From assembly GCF_014836955.1 (NCBI RefSeq), contig NZ_JACSPV010000021.1:1-64000 (forward strand): DNA of 64,000 nt, written 5' to 3'. Source of the stretch: Bacillus norwichensis (GTDB lineage: Bacteria; Bacillota; Bacilli; Bacillales; Bacillaceae_C). This document shows, piece after piece, positions 1 to 7,990 of this stretch (within the stretch, counting starts at the first letter, position 1; every line of letters starts with the position of its first letter). Under the pieces are notes generated by a model. That model had not been told where the DNA came from. It ran no database searches and saw only the letters and a list, made by a program, of their open reading frames with translations. The position numbers and the translations under genes were made by a program.

Positions 1-308
1 GAACCCCTTTTAGGCGTGCTGCAGAAGAAGGATTGCTTGATATGGAGCACTCTATCCAGGTTGGGATGAGAGGACCGACCAGCTATGAAGCACTGGAATA
101 TGTCCGGAAACTTGATGGCTTGGATATTGTCGGCTTTGATCTTGTAGAGGTGCTGCCGACTTATGATGCCAACGAAATCACTGCGGTACTTGCATCAGCG
201 GTTATGTACGAAATGATTACATTGATTGCTTTAAAGAAAAGACGACAAGCTGAAGACGGAGAATTCCTAGAATTAAAAATTGAGGAGCAAAGGGGGAATT
301 CGGTATGA
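1..308 (+). CDS. Agmatinase/ureohydrolase family protein, C-terminal part
   Basis: The open frame runs in from the left window edge (codons in phase with position 3), so only about the last 100 residues are present. The visible part has the family's typical TPFRRAAEEG stretch, an IGxRGP-like segment (QVGMRGP) and the late FDLVEVLPTYD motif, which in agmatinases and guanidinobutyrases precedes the final helices. The metal-binding SxDxD segment lies outside the window, so the substrate (agmatine, guanidinobutyrate or formiminoglutamate) cannot be decided. Its stop codon overlaps the start of the sodium symporter gene by 4 bases (ATGA), which implies translational coupling and joint use of an imported guanidino or amine compound. 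Confidence 0.85.
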   Translation, partial: TPFRRAAEEGLLDMEHSIQVGMRGPTSYEALEYVRKLDGLDIVGFDLVEVLPTYDANEITAVLASAVMYEMITLIALKKRRQAEDGEFLELKIEEQRGNSV

Positions 309-1699
309 TAAATTCACTAGATGTTGCTATCATGATAGTCTATCTGCTCCTGCTTGTCGTAGTCGGAGTAATTGGTTCAAGACGGGCTAAAACATCGGAA
401 GATTATGTTTTGGCTGGCCGGAATTTGGGTTTTTTCATGTACTTTGGTTGTCTAGGTGCTGTTATTCTAGGTGGTGCCTCAACAATAGGTTCAACAAAGC
501 TTGGATACGAATTTGGATTGTCCGGTATGTGGCTAGTAGTCATGCTGGGACTGGGTATCATGCTTTTGGGGATTTTTCTGGCCAAACGCATTTCCAATCT
601 TTCAGTTATGACTATCAGTGAGTATTTAAGCAGGCGTTTCGGTGTTGAAGCTGGTCTTGTAAGTGCTGTAATTGCAGCTACATACGCCATGATGGTATCG
701 GTTACGCAGGTCATTGGGATGGGAACGATTTTAAATGTTCTGCTTGGCTGGAACTTAACCGTTTCCATGCTTGTTGGCGGAGGCATCGTATTATTTTATA
801 CGATCCTTGGAGGCATGTGGTCAGTTACCATGACAGACATTGTTCAATTTATCATCATGACAATCGGAATTTTCTTTATCATGCTTCCACTAGGAGTGTC
901 TAAAGCAGGCGGCTGGTCTGCTTTGCAGGCTAAATTGCCTGATACGTATTTTACCTTTTCAGGAATCGGAGGCCATCAAATCTTCCAATATTTCCTATTG
1001 TTTGCATTGGGAATGGTCGTTGCGCAGGATATTTGGCAGCGGATTCTTACAGCTAAAACGATCAAAATTGCCCGTGGGGGTACGATTGCTGCCGGGATTT
1101 ACAGCCTGTTTTATGGAATAGCAGTCGCTATAATCGGAATGTGTGCATTCGTTATTTTACCTGGCTTGGAGGATACACAGAATACCTTTGCAAGCATGGC
1201 GGTCACTATTTTACCATCGGGAGTACTGGGACTCGTTATTGCGGCTGTTGTATCGGCATTGATGTCAACTGCTTCTGGAACCCTTCTCGCTTCATCAACC
1301 TTAATTTCAAATGATATTATTAAGCGCTTTTTCAAAAAGGATGTAACGGATAAGCAATATTTGAAGCTTTCAAGAATAGTGACAACAGTGATCGGGCTTT
1401 TGACAATTGTGTGCGCCTTATGGATACAGGATGTTCTTATTGCACTTGATGTAGCCTATGCTGTATTGTCTGGGGGAATTTTTGCTCCGGTGATTTTGGG
1501 GCTATTTTGGAAAAGGGCTACTGGAAAAGCAGCGTTCTATGCGATTATAGCAAGTTCAATCGTGATATTGGCAGGCCTTGCCATTCAAGGAATTACAGCA
1601 ACGACGCCGATTATCTATGGTATTGCTGTCAGCTTTGTCGTCATGATTGTTGTTTCGCTTGCAACGAAACAAAGTGACGAGTTAAATATTGCTTCTTAA
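305..1699 (+). CDS. Sodium:solute symporter (SSS) family transporter
   Basis: A 464-residue integral membrane protein with about 12-13 hydrophobic segments. It has SSS-family features: SRRAKTSEDYVLAGRNLGFF near the N-terminus, YFGCLGAVILGGASTIGSTKLGYEFG around residues 45-70, and a late segment with VVSALMSTASGTLLASSTL where the second-sodium-site Ser residues of this fold usually lie. These proteins couple substrate uptake to sodium. Substrates range from proline and pantothenate to purines and cannot be assigned here. The start overlaps the preceding agmatinase-family gene by 4 bases, so the solute is probably the ureohydrolase substrate or a related amine (inference). A strong bidirectional terminator follows directly. 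Confidence 0.9.
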   Translation: MINSLDVAIMIVYLLLLVVVGVIGSRRAKTSEDYVLAGRNLGFFMYFGCLGAVILGGASTIGSTKLGYEFGLSGMWLVVMLGLGIMLLGIFLAKRISNLSVMTISEYLSRRFGVEAGLVSAVIAATYAMMVSVTQVIGMGTILNVLLGWNLTVSMLVGGGIVLFYTILGGMWSVTMTDIVQFIIMTIGIFFIMLPLGVSKAGGWSALQAKLPDTYFTFSGIGGHQIFQYFLLFALGMVVAQDIWQRILTAKTIKIARGGTIAAGIYSLFYGIAVAIIGMCAFVILPGLEDTQNTFASMAVTILPSGVLGLVIAAVVSALMSTASGTLLASSTLISNDIIKRFFKKDVTDKQYLKLSRIVTTVIGLLTIVCALWIQDVLIALDVAYAVLSGGIFAPVILGLFWKRATGKAAFYAIIASSIVILAGLAIQGITATTPIIYGIAVSFVVMIVVSLATKQSDELNIAS

Positions 1700-1707
1700 T
1701 AGATATA

Positions 1708-1740
1708 AAAAACGAGGCGGAAAGTCCGCCTCGTTTTTTA
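1708..1740. terminator. Bidirectional rho-independent terminator
   Basis: AACGAGGCGGA and TCCGCCTCGTT arms with a 3-base loop (AAG), flanked by an A-run on the left and a T-run on the right. It can end transcription of the symporter on the plus strand and of the convergent amidase gene on the minus strand. Confidence 0.9.
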
Positions 1741-3024
1741 TTTAAAGTATGATTGCAGTCCATTATAAATACTGTTTGAAACAAGTTCTTGATAGGAATC
1801 TGTTACAATATACTGCCCTTCATTTGGATTGCTTAGATAGCCAAGTTCAAGTAAGGTGGCTGGTCTGCTATTTTCCCTGATGACATGATAGTTGCCAAAG
1901 CGTGTTCCCTTGTTGTTTAGAGAGAGTGAATGGTTAAGTACTTCATTGACGCTGCTGGCAAGGTCATACTGGTACCCATGATGGTAGTACACAGTGACCC
2001 CGTTTGCCTCAGGACTAGTGGAACTGTCGTAATGAATGCTGATGAATGCATCAGCATTGTTGTTGTCTGCGGCTGAAGCCCGTGAGTCAAGATTGACGTA
2101 TTGGTCATCTGAACGGGTTAAAATAACGTTCGCCCCAGCGGCACTGAGTTTTTGCTGTAGCCGTTTCGCTGTTTGCATTGTGAGTTGTTTTTCAGACACG
2201 CCTATTTGATTGGCAGAGCCTGGATCATTCCCACCATGTCCAGCGTCAAGAACAATTGTTTTTCCGGAAAGTCCTGGAGACTGATTTGTTGATTGAGCTG
2301 TAGGCTTTCCTGGTGAGGATGTATTTTTATTGGATGAAACAACCCAACTTGCTACATACGCCTCCCGGCCGCTAGCTGTTGTAATTTTATACCAGTCACC
2401 CTCTTGTCCAACAATCGGATATCTTTCTCCTGGCGACCCTTTTGTGATGACGGGAGCTGACGTATCAGCGCTTGCCCGGAGATTGGTCTGATCATTTGAA
2501 ATATAGATGAATCCGTCGGTTCCAGAAGACTCGTTTTTATTTGCTTCTATCTCTCCGCCAAATTGGATGAATTGTTTGCTAATCCAAGCACTTTGATTGC
2601 TATAAGTAACATTTGCCCAGCCATTGCTTTCACTAGTCACTGTTATCGGATCGCCTTTATGTAATTTACCAATAATGTTAGAGCTTAAAGAGGGATTGCT
2701 TCGGACATAGACATTATCGGTTGTAATCGAGCCCTTTTTACTTATTCCACTGCTTTGCCCACCATTATCAACTATATATCCGGCAACCCAACCTGTACCT
2801 CCGTTTGGGAGTTGGACCTTATACCATCCGAATTTTTCCTGCAGTACTTGGAATTGTTCGTTCCTGCTTGCTTTCGCAACGACATCGGCTGTATTGGAAG
2901 GTTCACTCCGAATATTTGCTTTGTTAACAGCGATATGAATGGTGCTTGCAGCTTTTGCTGTTATATTTGTATGTAAAAAAATAAGAAGTACCGAAGCCAA
3001 ACAGATTATGGATCTTTTTATCAT
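1738..3024 (-). CDS. Secreted N-acetylmuramoyl-L-alanine amidase with three SH3b domains
   Basis: This cell-wall hydrolase cleaves the amide bond between muramic acid and the stem peptide. Domains in order: a signal peptide (IKRSIICLASVLLIF, then AKAA cleavage site), three bacterial SH3 domains (each about 60 residues, with VRSNPS/IRSEPS and GWxxV motifs) that bind the wall, a Ser/Thr/Pro linker, and a C-terminal Amidase_3 domain. The zinc site is visible as DAGHGG, the following SEKQ Glu, and SIHYD. The catalytic Glu lies in LLELGYLSN. I chose the ATG at 3024 because AAAGGCGGTGG lies just upstream; the GTG two codons earlier falls inside that ribosome site. Length (428 aa) is typical for CwlC/LytC-like enzymes with SH3 anchors. 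It is monocistronic and convergent with the symporter gene. Confidence 0.93.
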   Translation of the reverse strand: MIKRSIICLASVLLIFLHTNITAKAASTIHIAVNKANIRSEPSNTADVVAKASRNEQFQVLQEKFGWYKVQLPNGGTGWVAGYIVDNGGQSSGISKKGSITTDNVYVRSNPSLSSNIIGKLHKGDPITVTSESNGWANVTYSNQSAWISKQFIQFGGEIEANKNESSGTDGFIYISNDQTNLRASADTSAPVITKGSPGERYPIVGQEGDWYKITTASGREAYVASWVVSSNKNTSSPGKPTAQSTNQSPGLSGKTIVLDAGHGGNDPGSANQIGVSEKQLTMQTAKRLQQKLSAAGANVILTRSDDQYVNLDSRASAADNNNADAFISIHYDSSTSPEANGVTVYYHHGYQYDLASSVNEVLNHSLSLNNKGTRFGNYHVIRENSRPATLLELGYLSNPNEGQYIVTDSYQELVSNSIYNGLQSYFK

Positions 3025-3047
3025 AACCACCGCCTTTTTCCAAGTTT

Positions 3048-3076
3048 ATAATCATTATTTTAGCACTTTTTGTCAA
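3048..3076 (-). promoter_or_regulatory. Candidate SigA promoter of the amidase gene
   Basis: Read on the minus strand: perfect -35 TTGACA, 17-base spacer, -10 GATTAT (4 of 6 matches), placed about 25 bases upstream of the amidase start. Confidence 0.5.
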
Positions 3077-3294
3077 TTTATAGTGTTATGTAGTCTCATA
3101 TTACAATAATTGAGAAAAAGGTCTTGTAGATTGTAACAAAACTGTTTGTAAAAATTAATATTCAAGAGAAGTATTTGAGTAGTCTGTCCCTCAGAGTTAA
3201 GAAAGCGTTAAGGAAAGCATACGATATTGAGGCTTGATTTAGTATATTAGTCATGTACTTTCTAGATTTTATAGGGTGTTGTTTTTTTTATTAT

Positions 3295-3318
3295 ATATGT
3301 AATAAAATTATTACATAT
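3295..3318. promoter_or_regulatory. Perfect palindrome overlapping the arsR-type start codon (probable operator)
   Basis: Two 11-base arms, ATATGTAATAA and TTATTACATAT, separated by AA. The right arm runs into the ATG at 3317. ArsR-family repressors bind AT-rich dyads of this kind, so autoregulation is the simplest reading. The same bases occupy the place where a Shine-Dalgarno sequence should be. Confidence 0.65.
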
Positions 3319-3640
3319 GGAAAATATCAATTCTGGTGATGAACTATTAAAAATATTGGAAGCACTCTCTAATCCATATCGACTGAAAATTATCGCTGCA
3401 CTTCATCAAGAACGACAATATGTTAGTCAATTAGCAAGGGAATTAGGCATTAGCAGACCGCTGCTGTATTTACATTTACGGAAATTGGAGGAAGCTCAAT
3501 TAATAAAGGGACAGCATGAAATTGCTGAAGATGGAAAAGCCATGAAATTTTATGAAGTCAGCTCTTTTTGCATAAAGCTGGATGAACATTTAATTTCTAG
3601 TGTAGCTGATAGTTTAAGCATCAAAAAAAGGAAGGGGTAA
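3317..3640 (+). CDS. ArsR-type winged-helix transcriptional regulator
   Basis: A 107-residue DNA-binding protein. It starts with a helix leading into ALSNPYRLKIIAAL, followed by the recognition region YVSQLARELGISRPLLYLHLRKLEEAQLIKG and a beta-wing (KAMKFYEVS). There are no Cys pairs (CxC) of the kind used for arsenite or cadmium sensing, so the signal is unknown. No ribosome site is present before the ATG; the upstream sequence is a palindrome, and the message may be leaderless. It is followed after 49 bases by a small membrane protein gene, likely in the same transcript, which suggests that the pair forms a small stress or envelope response unit (inference). Confidence 0.82.
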   Translation: MENINSGDELLKILEALSNPYRLKIIAALHQERQYVSQLARELGISRPLLYLHLRKLEEAQLIKGQHEIAEDGKAMKFYEVSSFCIKLDEHLISSVADSLSIKKRKG

Positions 3641-3689
3641 GAAGCTTCCATTAAATAAAATTGAAAGGGGTTTCTTGGAGGTGGAGGAC

Positions 3690-3917
3690 ATGTTGTTTCA
3701 GATAGTATCATTGGGAACTCTACTTTTACCGGTAGCATTGTTTATTGTTATACTGATGTACATTATCCGTGTTGTTCGAAGAGTGGAAAATCGTGCAGAG
3801 GAACGATTAAAATTAGATAAAGAGAGTTCAGCCTTACAACAACAGCAGATGAAAGCAATAAATGAGTTGAATGTTCGTTTAACAAATATAGAAACGGTAC
3901 TCAAAGAAATAGAATAA
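3690..3917 (+). CDS. Small single-pass membrane protein with coiled-coil tail
   Basis: A 75-residue protein of unknown function. A hydrophobic segment (residues about 5-27, LGTLLLPVALFIVILMYII) is followed by a charged, Gln-rich helical tail with heptad-like Leu/Ile spacing. I chose the ATG at 3690 rather than the upstream TTG at 3675 because GGAGGTGGAGG lies at the right distance before it. Its position directly after the ArsR-type gene and before a terminator makes the two an operon. Small proteins encoded beside ArsR-like repressors are common in Bacillaceae, but I know no defined role for this one. Confidence 0.7.
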   Translation: MLFQIVSLGTLLLPVALFIVILMYIIRVVRRVENRAEERLKLDKESSALQQQQMKAINELNVRLTNIETVLKEIE

Positions 3918-3920
3918 ACA

Positions 3921-3959
3921 AAGAAAATAACGACTCGGTTAAAAAGTCGTTATTTTCTT
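3921..3959. terminator. Long hairpin terminator after the arsR operon
   Basis: Fifteen-base arms AAGAAAATAACGACT and AGTCGTTATTTTCTT with a 9-base loop. It ends the ArsR/membrane-protein transcript and could also serve the thiolase gene, which converges from the right. The remaining bases up to 4109 hold no gene. Confidence 0.7.
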
Positions 3960-4109
3960 GCGTAAAGAAGTATATCTTGTAATAGGAAATTTTATTAAAA
4001 GTGGAAGTACTAGTGCCACTAAAGCCACAGGATGTGGCGGCTTGAGATGGCCAGGTAAAGGTCAAGTCGGTTCCCTGTGGTGGTTGAAGAATGGCCTTGT
4101 TCATGATGG

Positions 4110-5315
4110 CTAAATTTGGATATTTTCCACTATAAGTGAGATGCCTTGTCCCACACCTATACACATAGTAGCTAGCCCGCGTTTTGCTTCCCGCCTTTTC
4201 ATTTCATAGATAAGGGTTGTCAAGATCCTGGCGCCACTGGCCCCAAGGGGATGTCCAAGTGCGATGGCTCCGCCGTTGACGTTGACTTTGTCTATATGAA
4301 GTCCTAATTGTTTGATACATTCTAGTGATTGGGAGGCAAAAGCCTCATTGAGCTCTACTAGGTCAAAATCTTCTATTGTCAATCCTGTACGCTCCAATAG
4401 TTTGCGAGTCGAGTAGATAGGACCCAAGCCCATAACCGCTGGTTCCAAACCGGCTGTTGCAGATGCAACAAACTTTGCAAGAGGTTTTAGTCCGAGCTCT
4501 TTTGCTTTTTGGGCGCTCATAAGTAAAAGGGCGGCAGCACCGTCATTTACACCAGAGGCATTTCCTGCTGTCACTGTTCCTTCGGCAAATAGGGGAGGGA
4601 GGCTTTTCAGTTTATCTAGTGTGATATCCGGGCGTGGATGTTCATCTATTTCAACAACTGTTTCTCTGCCTTTTCGGTCCTTGATGAAAACTGGTGAGAT
4701 TTCTTCCGCAAATCTTCCGGATTCTATCGCGGTTTTCGCCTTCTCCTGGCTGAGGTACGCAAATTCGTCCTGGTCCTCTCGTGAAACTCCATATCTTCTA
4801 GCAACATTCTCCGCTGTTTGTGGCATGGAATCTGTCCCGTACATTTCTTGCATTCTTGGATTGATGAAGCGCCAGCCAATGGTTGTATCAAATAATTCCA
4901 TATTTCCTCGCGGGAAATCTCTCTCCGGTTTGCCCATGACAAAGGGGGCACGTGTCATGCTTTCCGTTCCTCCTGCAATGACCACATCCTCCTCGTTGGA
5001 CAGGATTGATCGGGCTGCCAGGCTGACGGCATCCAGTCCAGAACCACACAGCCGGTTAACGGTTGTCCCGCTTATGGTTTCTGGCAGTCCTGCCAAAAGG
5101 AGTGACATGCGCGCCACGTTTCGATTGTCTTCACCAGCTCCGTTGGCGTTCCCAAAAATCACGTCTCCGATTTCTGACGGTGGCAGGTTGGGATTCCGTT
5201 CTAGCAGCGCTTTGATTACTCCAGCACCCAAATCATCTGGCCGAACGTCCTTCAAAGCGCCTTTATATCTTCCGATCGGTGTCCGTACCGCATCGACAAT
5301 TACCACTTCACGCAT
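4110..5315 (-). CDS. pcaF: 3-oxoadipyl-CoA/acetyl-CoA acyltransferase (thiolase)
   Basis: This enzyme carries out the last step of the cluster: thiolytic cleavage of 3-oxoadipyl-CoA to succinyl-CoA and acetyl-CoA. The 401-residue protein matches thiolase II throughout: nucleophile Cys90 in [11 protein letters not shown], His355 in [14 protein letters not shown], and general-base Cys385 in MCIGVGQG. The N-terminus [20 protein letters not shown] is typical of PcaF-type thiolases. The start codon overlaps the stop of the CoA-transferase B gene by one base (TAATG), and its ribosome site AAGGAGG lies inside that gene. A general acetoacetyl-CoA thiolase cannot be excluded from sequence alone; the operon context supports 3-oxoadipyl-CoA. 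Confidence 0.88.
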   Translation of the reverse strand: MREVVIVDAVRTPIGRYKGALKDVRPDDLGAGVIKALLERNPNLPPSEIGDVIFGNANGAGEDNRNVARMSLLLAGLPETISGTTVNRLCGSGLDAVSLAARSILSNEEDVVIAGGTESMTRAPFVMGKPERDFPRGNMELFDTTIGWRFINPRMQEMYGTDSMPQTAENVARRYGVSREDQDEFAYLSQEKAKTAIESGRFAEEISPVFIKDRKGRETVVEIDEHPRPDITLDKLKSLPPLFAEGTVTAGNASGVNDGAAALLLMSAQKAKELGLKPLAKFVASATAGLEPAVMGLGPIYSTRKLLERTGLTIEDFDLVELNEAFASQSLECIKQLGLHIDKVNVNGGAIALGHPLGASGARILTTLIYEMKRREAKRGLATMCIGVGQGISLIVENIQI

Positions 5316-5965
5316 TAACTTTCCTCCTTTTGGAGAAGTTCTTCACTAATGGAGAAGTGGGCGGTCGTTTTTTCTTTTACTTCGCTCAAAGTCGCGTTCC
5401 CCATCAGTTCGGTTAATACATAACCTTCTTCCTTCCAAATAAAAACGGCGAGGTCTGTGATAATGACATCTGCAATTCTCGTAGAAGTGATTGGAAATGT
5501 GCACTCTTTTACAAACTTTGGTGTGCCATCTTTCGATACATGACTCATTGTGATGATGATCTTTTTAGCGCCAGACAGTAAGTCCATGGCGCCGCCGACT
5601 CCGATAATATCCTTGCCAGGAATGGCCCAATTGGCAACAAGTCCACTGCCATCTACTTGCAGGGCGCCGAGAATAGCAACATCGACATGGCCGCCTCGAA
5701 TCATTGCGAAAGAGTCGGCACTATGAAAGTAAGATGCCCCAATAGCTTCTCCAATAGGAAGTTTTCCCGCATTAACGAGGAGAGGGTCAATCTTATCCTC
5801 CTCTACAGAAGTCACGCCTAAAAGACCATTTTCAGTATGCAAAAAAAACTGACTTTGATCTAGGTAATCAGGGACAAGTGTGGGGATCCCGATTCCGAGA
5901 TTGATAATCGAATAGGGAGTGAGTTCCTTTGCTGCCCGTTTAGCGATCATTTCTTTGATGCTCAT
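5315..5965 (-). CDS. pcaJ: 3-oxoadipate CoA-transferase subunit B
   Basis: Beta subunit (216 aa) of a family I CoA-transferase that moves CoA from succinyl-CoA to 3-oxoadipate. The catalytic Glu is Glu45 in TENGLLG, the standard position. The [12 protein letters not shown] stretch and the [24 protein letters not shown] segment are family hallmarks. The start overlaps the end of the A subunit gene by 4 bases. Acetoacetate (Sco-type) and 3-oxoadipate (Pca/Cat-type) enzymes are closely similar; the position between aromatic ring-cleavage genes and a thiolase supports the latter. Confidence 0.88.
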   Translation of the reverse strand: MSIKEMIAKRAAKELTPYSIINLGIGIPTLVPDYLDQSQFFLHTENGLLGVTSVEEDKIDPLLVNAGKLPIGEAIGASYFHSADSFAMIRGGHVDVAILGALQVDGSGLVANWAIPGKDIIGVGGAMDLLSGAKKIIITMSHVSKDGTPKFVKECTFPITSTRIADVIITDLAVFIWKEEGYVLTELMGNATLSEVKEKTTAHFSISEELLQKEES

Positions 5966-6654
5966 GCTTTCTTCACTCCTTCTTTCGTAAGAATCAGCCG
6001 ACTCGTGACTAGGGCATCAATGTAGAGGTGAGGGGTCACAATCTCTTCGGGAGAAAGTTCTCCTTCTTCAACGATCTGATCGACTTCAGCAATGACGTAG
6101 TTTGCTGCTGTTGCCATAATTGGATTGAAATTCCGAGCAGTCTTATAATAGACCAGATTACCTTTTGTATCTGCTTTTTCGGCACGGATGAGAGCTACAT
6201 CGGCCTTCAAGGCCTTTTCAAACAGATATGTCTCACCATCGATTATTTTTGTTTCTTTGCCTTTGGCGAGCTCGGTACCAACGGCTGTTTTTGTATAAAA
6301 GCCTCCGATACCAGCTCCTCCAGATCTGATTGCTTCAGAAAAGGTTCCTTGTGGAAGAAGCTGTATTTCAAGCTTGCCTTGGTTATACCATTGAGCCACT
6401 TCCCGGTTGCTTGTAAAATACGAGCCAATGGCCTTTTTTATTTTTCCTTGCTGAAGGAGAAGTCCGAGCCCTCTTCCGGCTTCGCCAACGTTATTGCTAA
6501 TAATCGTCAAATCTGTTGCAGAGTGTCTCGTTAATTCATCAATCAATGTTAGGGGACTCCCGATTAGACCAAAACCGCCAACCATGATGGAGTCTCCGCT
6601 TCGAACCACTTTTTGTATGGATTCCTGTGCATTCGTCAGCTTTATGGTGCTCAT
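5962..6654 (-). CDS. pcaI: 3-oxoadipate CoA-transferase subunit A
   Basis: Alpha subunit (230 aa) of the CoA-transferase. The glycine-rich CoA-binding loop is seen in VGGFGLIGSPLTLIDEL (residues about 21-37), followed by the typical TDLTIISNNVGEAGRGLGLLL and SGGAGIGGFYTKTAVGT stretches. The start follows AAAGGGAGTG and overlaps the preceding hydrolase gene by 4 bases. The A, B and thiolase genes are stacked with 1-4 base overlaps, a sign of a single translationally coupled module for CoA activation and cleavage of the ring-opening product. Confidence 0.88.
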   Translation of the reverse strand: MSTIKLTNAQESIQKVVRSGDSIMVGGFGLIGSPLTLIDELTRHSATDLTIISNNVGEAGRGLGLLLQQGKIKKAIGSYFTSNREVAQWYNQGKLEIQLLPQGTFSEAIRSGGAGIGGFYTKTAVGTELAKGKETKIIDGETYLFEKALKADVALIRAEKADTKGNLVYYKTARNFNPIMATAANYVIAEVDQIVEEGELSPEEIVTPHLYIDALVTSRLILTKEGVKKA

Positions 6655-7496
6655 GATTTCACTCCCTTTTGAGATAAAAATGCTTCAATTTGGCTGATGA
6701 TCTTCGGCTGCTTGTTAAATACCAGTTCATAATGGTTGACTGGAGTGACTTCGGTCTGAAGTCTTGAGAGCTGTTTTTTTATCTCAGCATAGCCTTCTTC
6801 TTTAAAAAGCGGTCCTTGATCTCCAATACTTCCAGTAGCAATTAGCAGAAAAGCAGGACACTCGATATGAGCAAACACGTTCTCGGATTTGAAAGTGTAG
6901 AAGCTTTCAAAGTCACGTGTGATGGTTTGGAGGTTGGATTTATTTCTCCAGAAGTGTTCATCCTTTGCTATTTCATAAAGGACTGCCTCTTCCATCTGTT
7001 GATCCCAATCAATATTCAGACGAGTATAAAGCTTTTTTGCTTCCTCCACATATTGGTTAGGGTTCGAATAAGTTTTTTTCAAACGCTCCAAAGATGGGAG
7101 AACAAGCTGCTTTGTGGATTCATCTGCCTGACCAGCGCCATCAAGGAGGATCAGGCCGTCCGTATCAGCCAACTGGCTGGCGACAATGGCACTGATATAC
7201 GCTCCCATTGAGTATCCTAGAAGGATAGGACGTTCAATCTCCAGCGTGGCGATCAAATCAAGCAGGTGATCAGCATGGGTCTCAATGGAGCTGGTTTCGG
7301 CTGCCGCTCCGCTGTTTCCACGACCTAAAATATCATAGCTAATAAATCGATAGGTGCCTGAAAAAGCTTCCTGGTAGTATTGGAGCTGTTTATGATTGCC
7401 GGTAAGGCCATGCGAGCCTATAATAGTTCCCTGCTCACCAGGAGTTTCATGGACATAAAAATTCCTTCCTTTGTTTGTTGTTATATATTGTCCCAT
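6651..7496 (-). CDS. Alpha/beta hydrolase, candidate 3-oxoadipate enol-lactonase
   Basis: A 281-residue alpha/beta-hydrolase. The oxyanion region GSHGLTGNH (residues 27-35), the nucleophile elbow GYSMG (Ser96) and a late His (VNHYEL) are visible. In the catechol pathway the enol-lactonase (CatD/PcaD) is an alpha/beta-hydrolase of similar size, and this is the only such gene in the cluster, so that role is the best guess. It is more distant from the classical CatD family than the neighbouring enzymes are from theirs. I prefer the ATG at 7496 (weak CAGGG upstream) over a GTG at 7520, which lacks a ribosome site. Confidence 0.75.
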   Translation of the reverse strand: MGQYITTNKGRNFYVHETPGEQGTIIGSHGLTGNHKQLQYYQEAFSGTYRFISYDILGRGNSGAAAETSSIETHADHLLDLIATLEIERPILLGYSMGAYISAIVASQLADTDGLILLDGAGQADESTKQLVLPSLERLKKTYSNPNQYVEEAKKLYTRLNIDWDQQMEEAVLYEIAKDEHFWRNKSNLQTITRDFESFYTFKSENVFAHIECPAFLLIATGSIGDQGPLFKEEGYAEIKKQLSRLQTEVTPVNHYELVFNKQPKIISQIEAFLSQKGVKS

Positions 7497-7522
7497 TGTT
7501 AATAAATCCCTGCTTTCCACTT

Positions 7523-7990
7523 TTAATCAACTGTATAAATGGAATAATTGACTTTTCCGGGAAGCCTGATGCCCCTAGACACAAAGAGTCGCCGGTTCAG
7601 CCAGTTATATTTGGAAGAGGCTGTCTCAAAGATGGGAGCAGTCCGGAAGTAGTACTCGTCTGGATCTACCTCTTCGTTGTTATCTAGTCGCTCAAGGACC
7701 TCCAGGTCTCCAGTGCGGATACCGCGGTACGCCATCATAATCAGTTCTCCGTCATTCGTACGGAGAAGAATGCGTACATCTTGAATGATTGTTCCGTCTT
7801 CCTGGACGGTGATCCAATCATCTCCTCCTGGAACTACTTCAGCTGTTAATTTGTCCCCACGCAGTGAGCCCCCGGTGACGCGTATGATCCGCCTATTTCC
7901 GTTAGGGGTCTTGCCGGGCAGGTGAGCCCCTTCAACTGTCAGCTCCATATCGCATAAAAAGGTGAGGGAGGGTGCGGGCAAATGTCTCAT
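7523..7990 (-). CDS. DUF3237 family protein in the catechol cluster
   Basis: A 155-residue soluble protein that I recognise as DUF3237/UPF0311 from its pattern of beta strands: an N-terminal FLCDMELTVEG, NGNRRIIRVTGGSLRGDKLTAEVVPGGDDW, and a later GELIMMAYRGIRTG. No catalytic role is established to my knowledge. It overlaps the muconate cycloisomerase gene by 4 bases (ATGA) and lies between it and the hydrolase. In classical cat operons that place belongs to muconolactone isomerase (CatC, about 95 aa), which is missing here. It may therefore act on muconolactone (inference). An accessory or binding role is the alternative. Confidence 0.82.
   Translation of the reverse strand: MRHLPAPSLTFLCDMELTVEGAHLPGKTPNGNRRIIRVTGGSLRGDKLTAEVVPGGDDWITVQEDGTIIQDVRILLRTNDGELIMMAYRGIRTGDLEVLERLDNNEEVDPDEYYFRTAPIFETASSKYNWLNRRLFVSRGIRLPGKVNYSIYTVD

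Noticed and set aside
4621-5349. A 242-codon plus-strand open frame opposite the thiolase gene
   Set aside because: Ser/Arg-rich antisense translation of a well-supported thiolase; no ribosome site and no family pattern.
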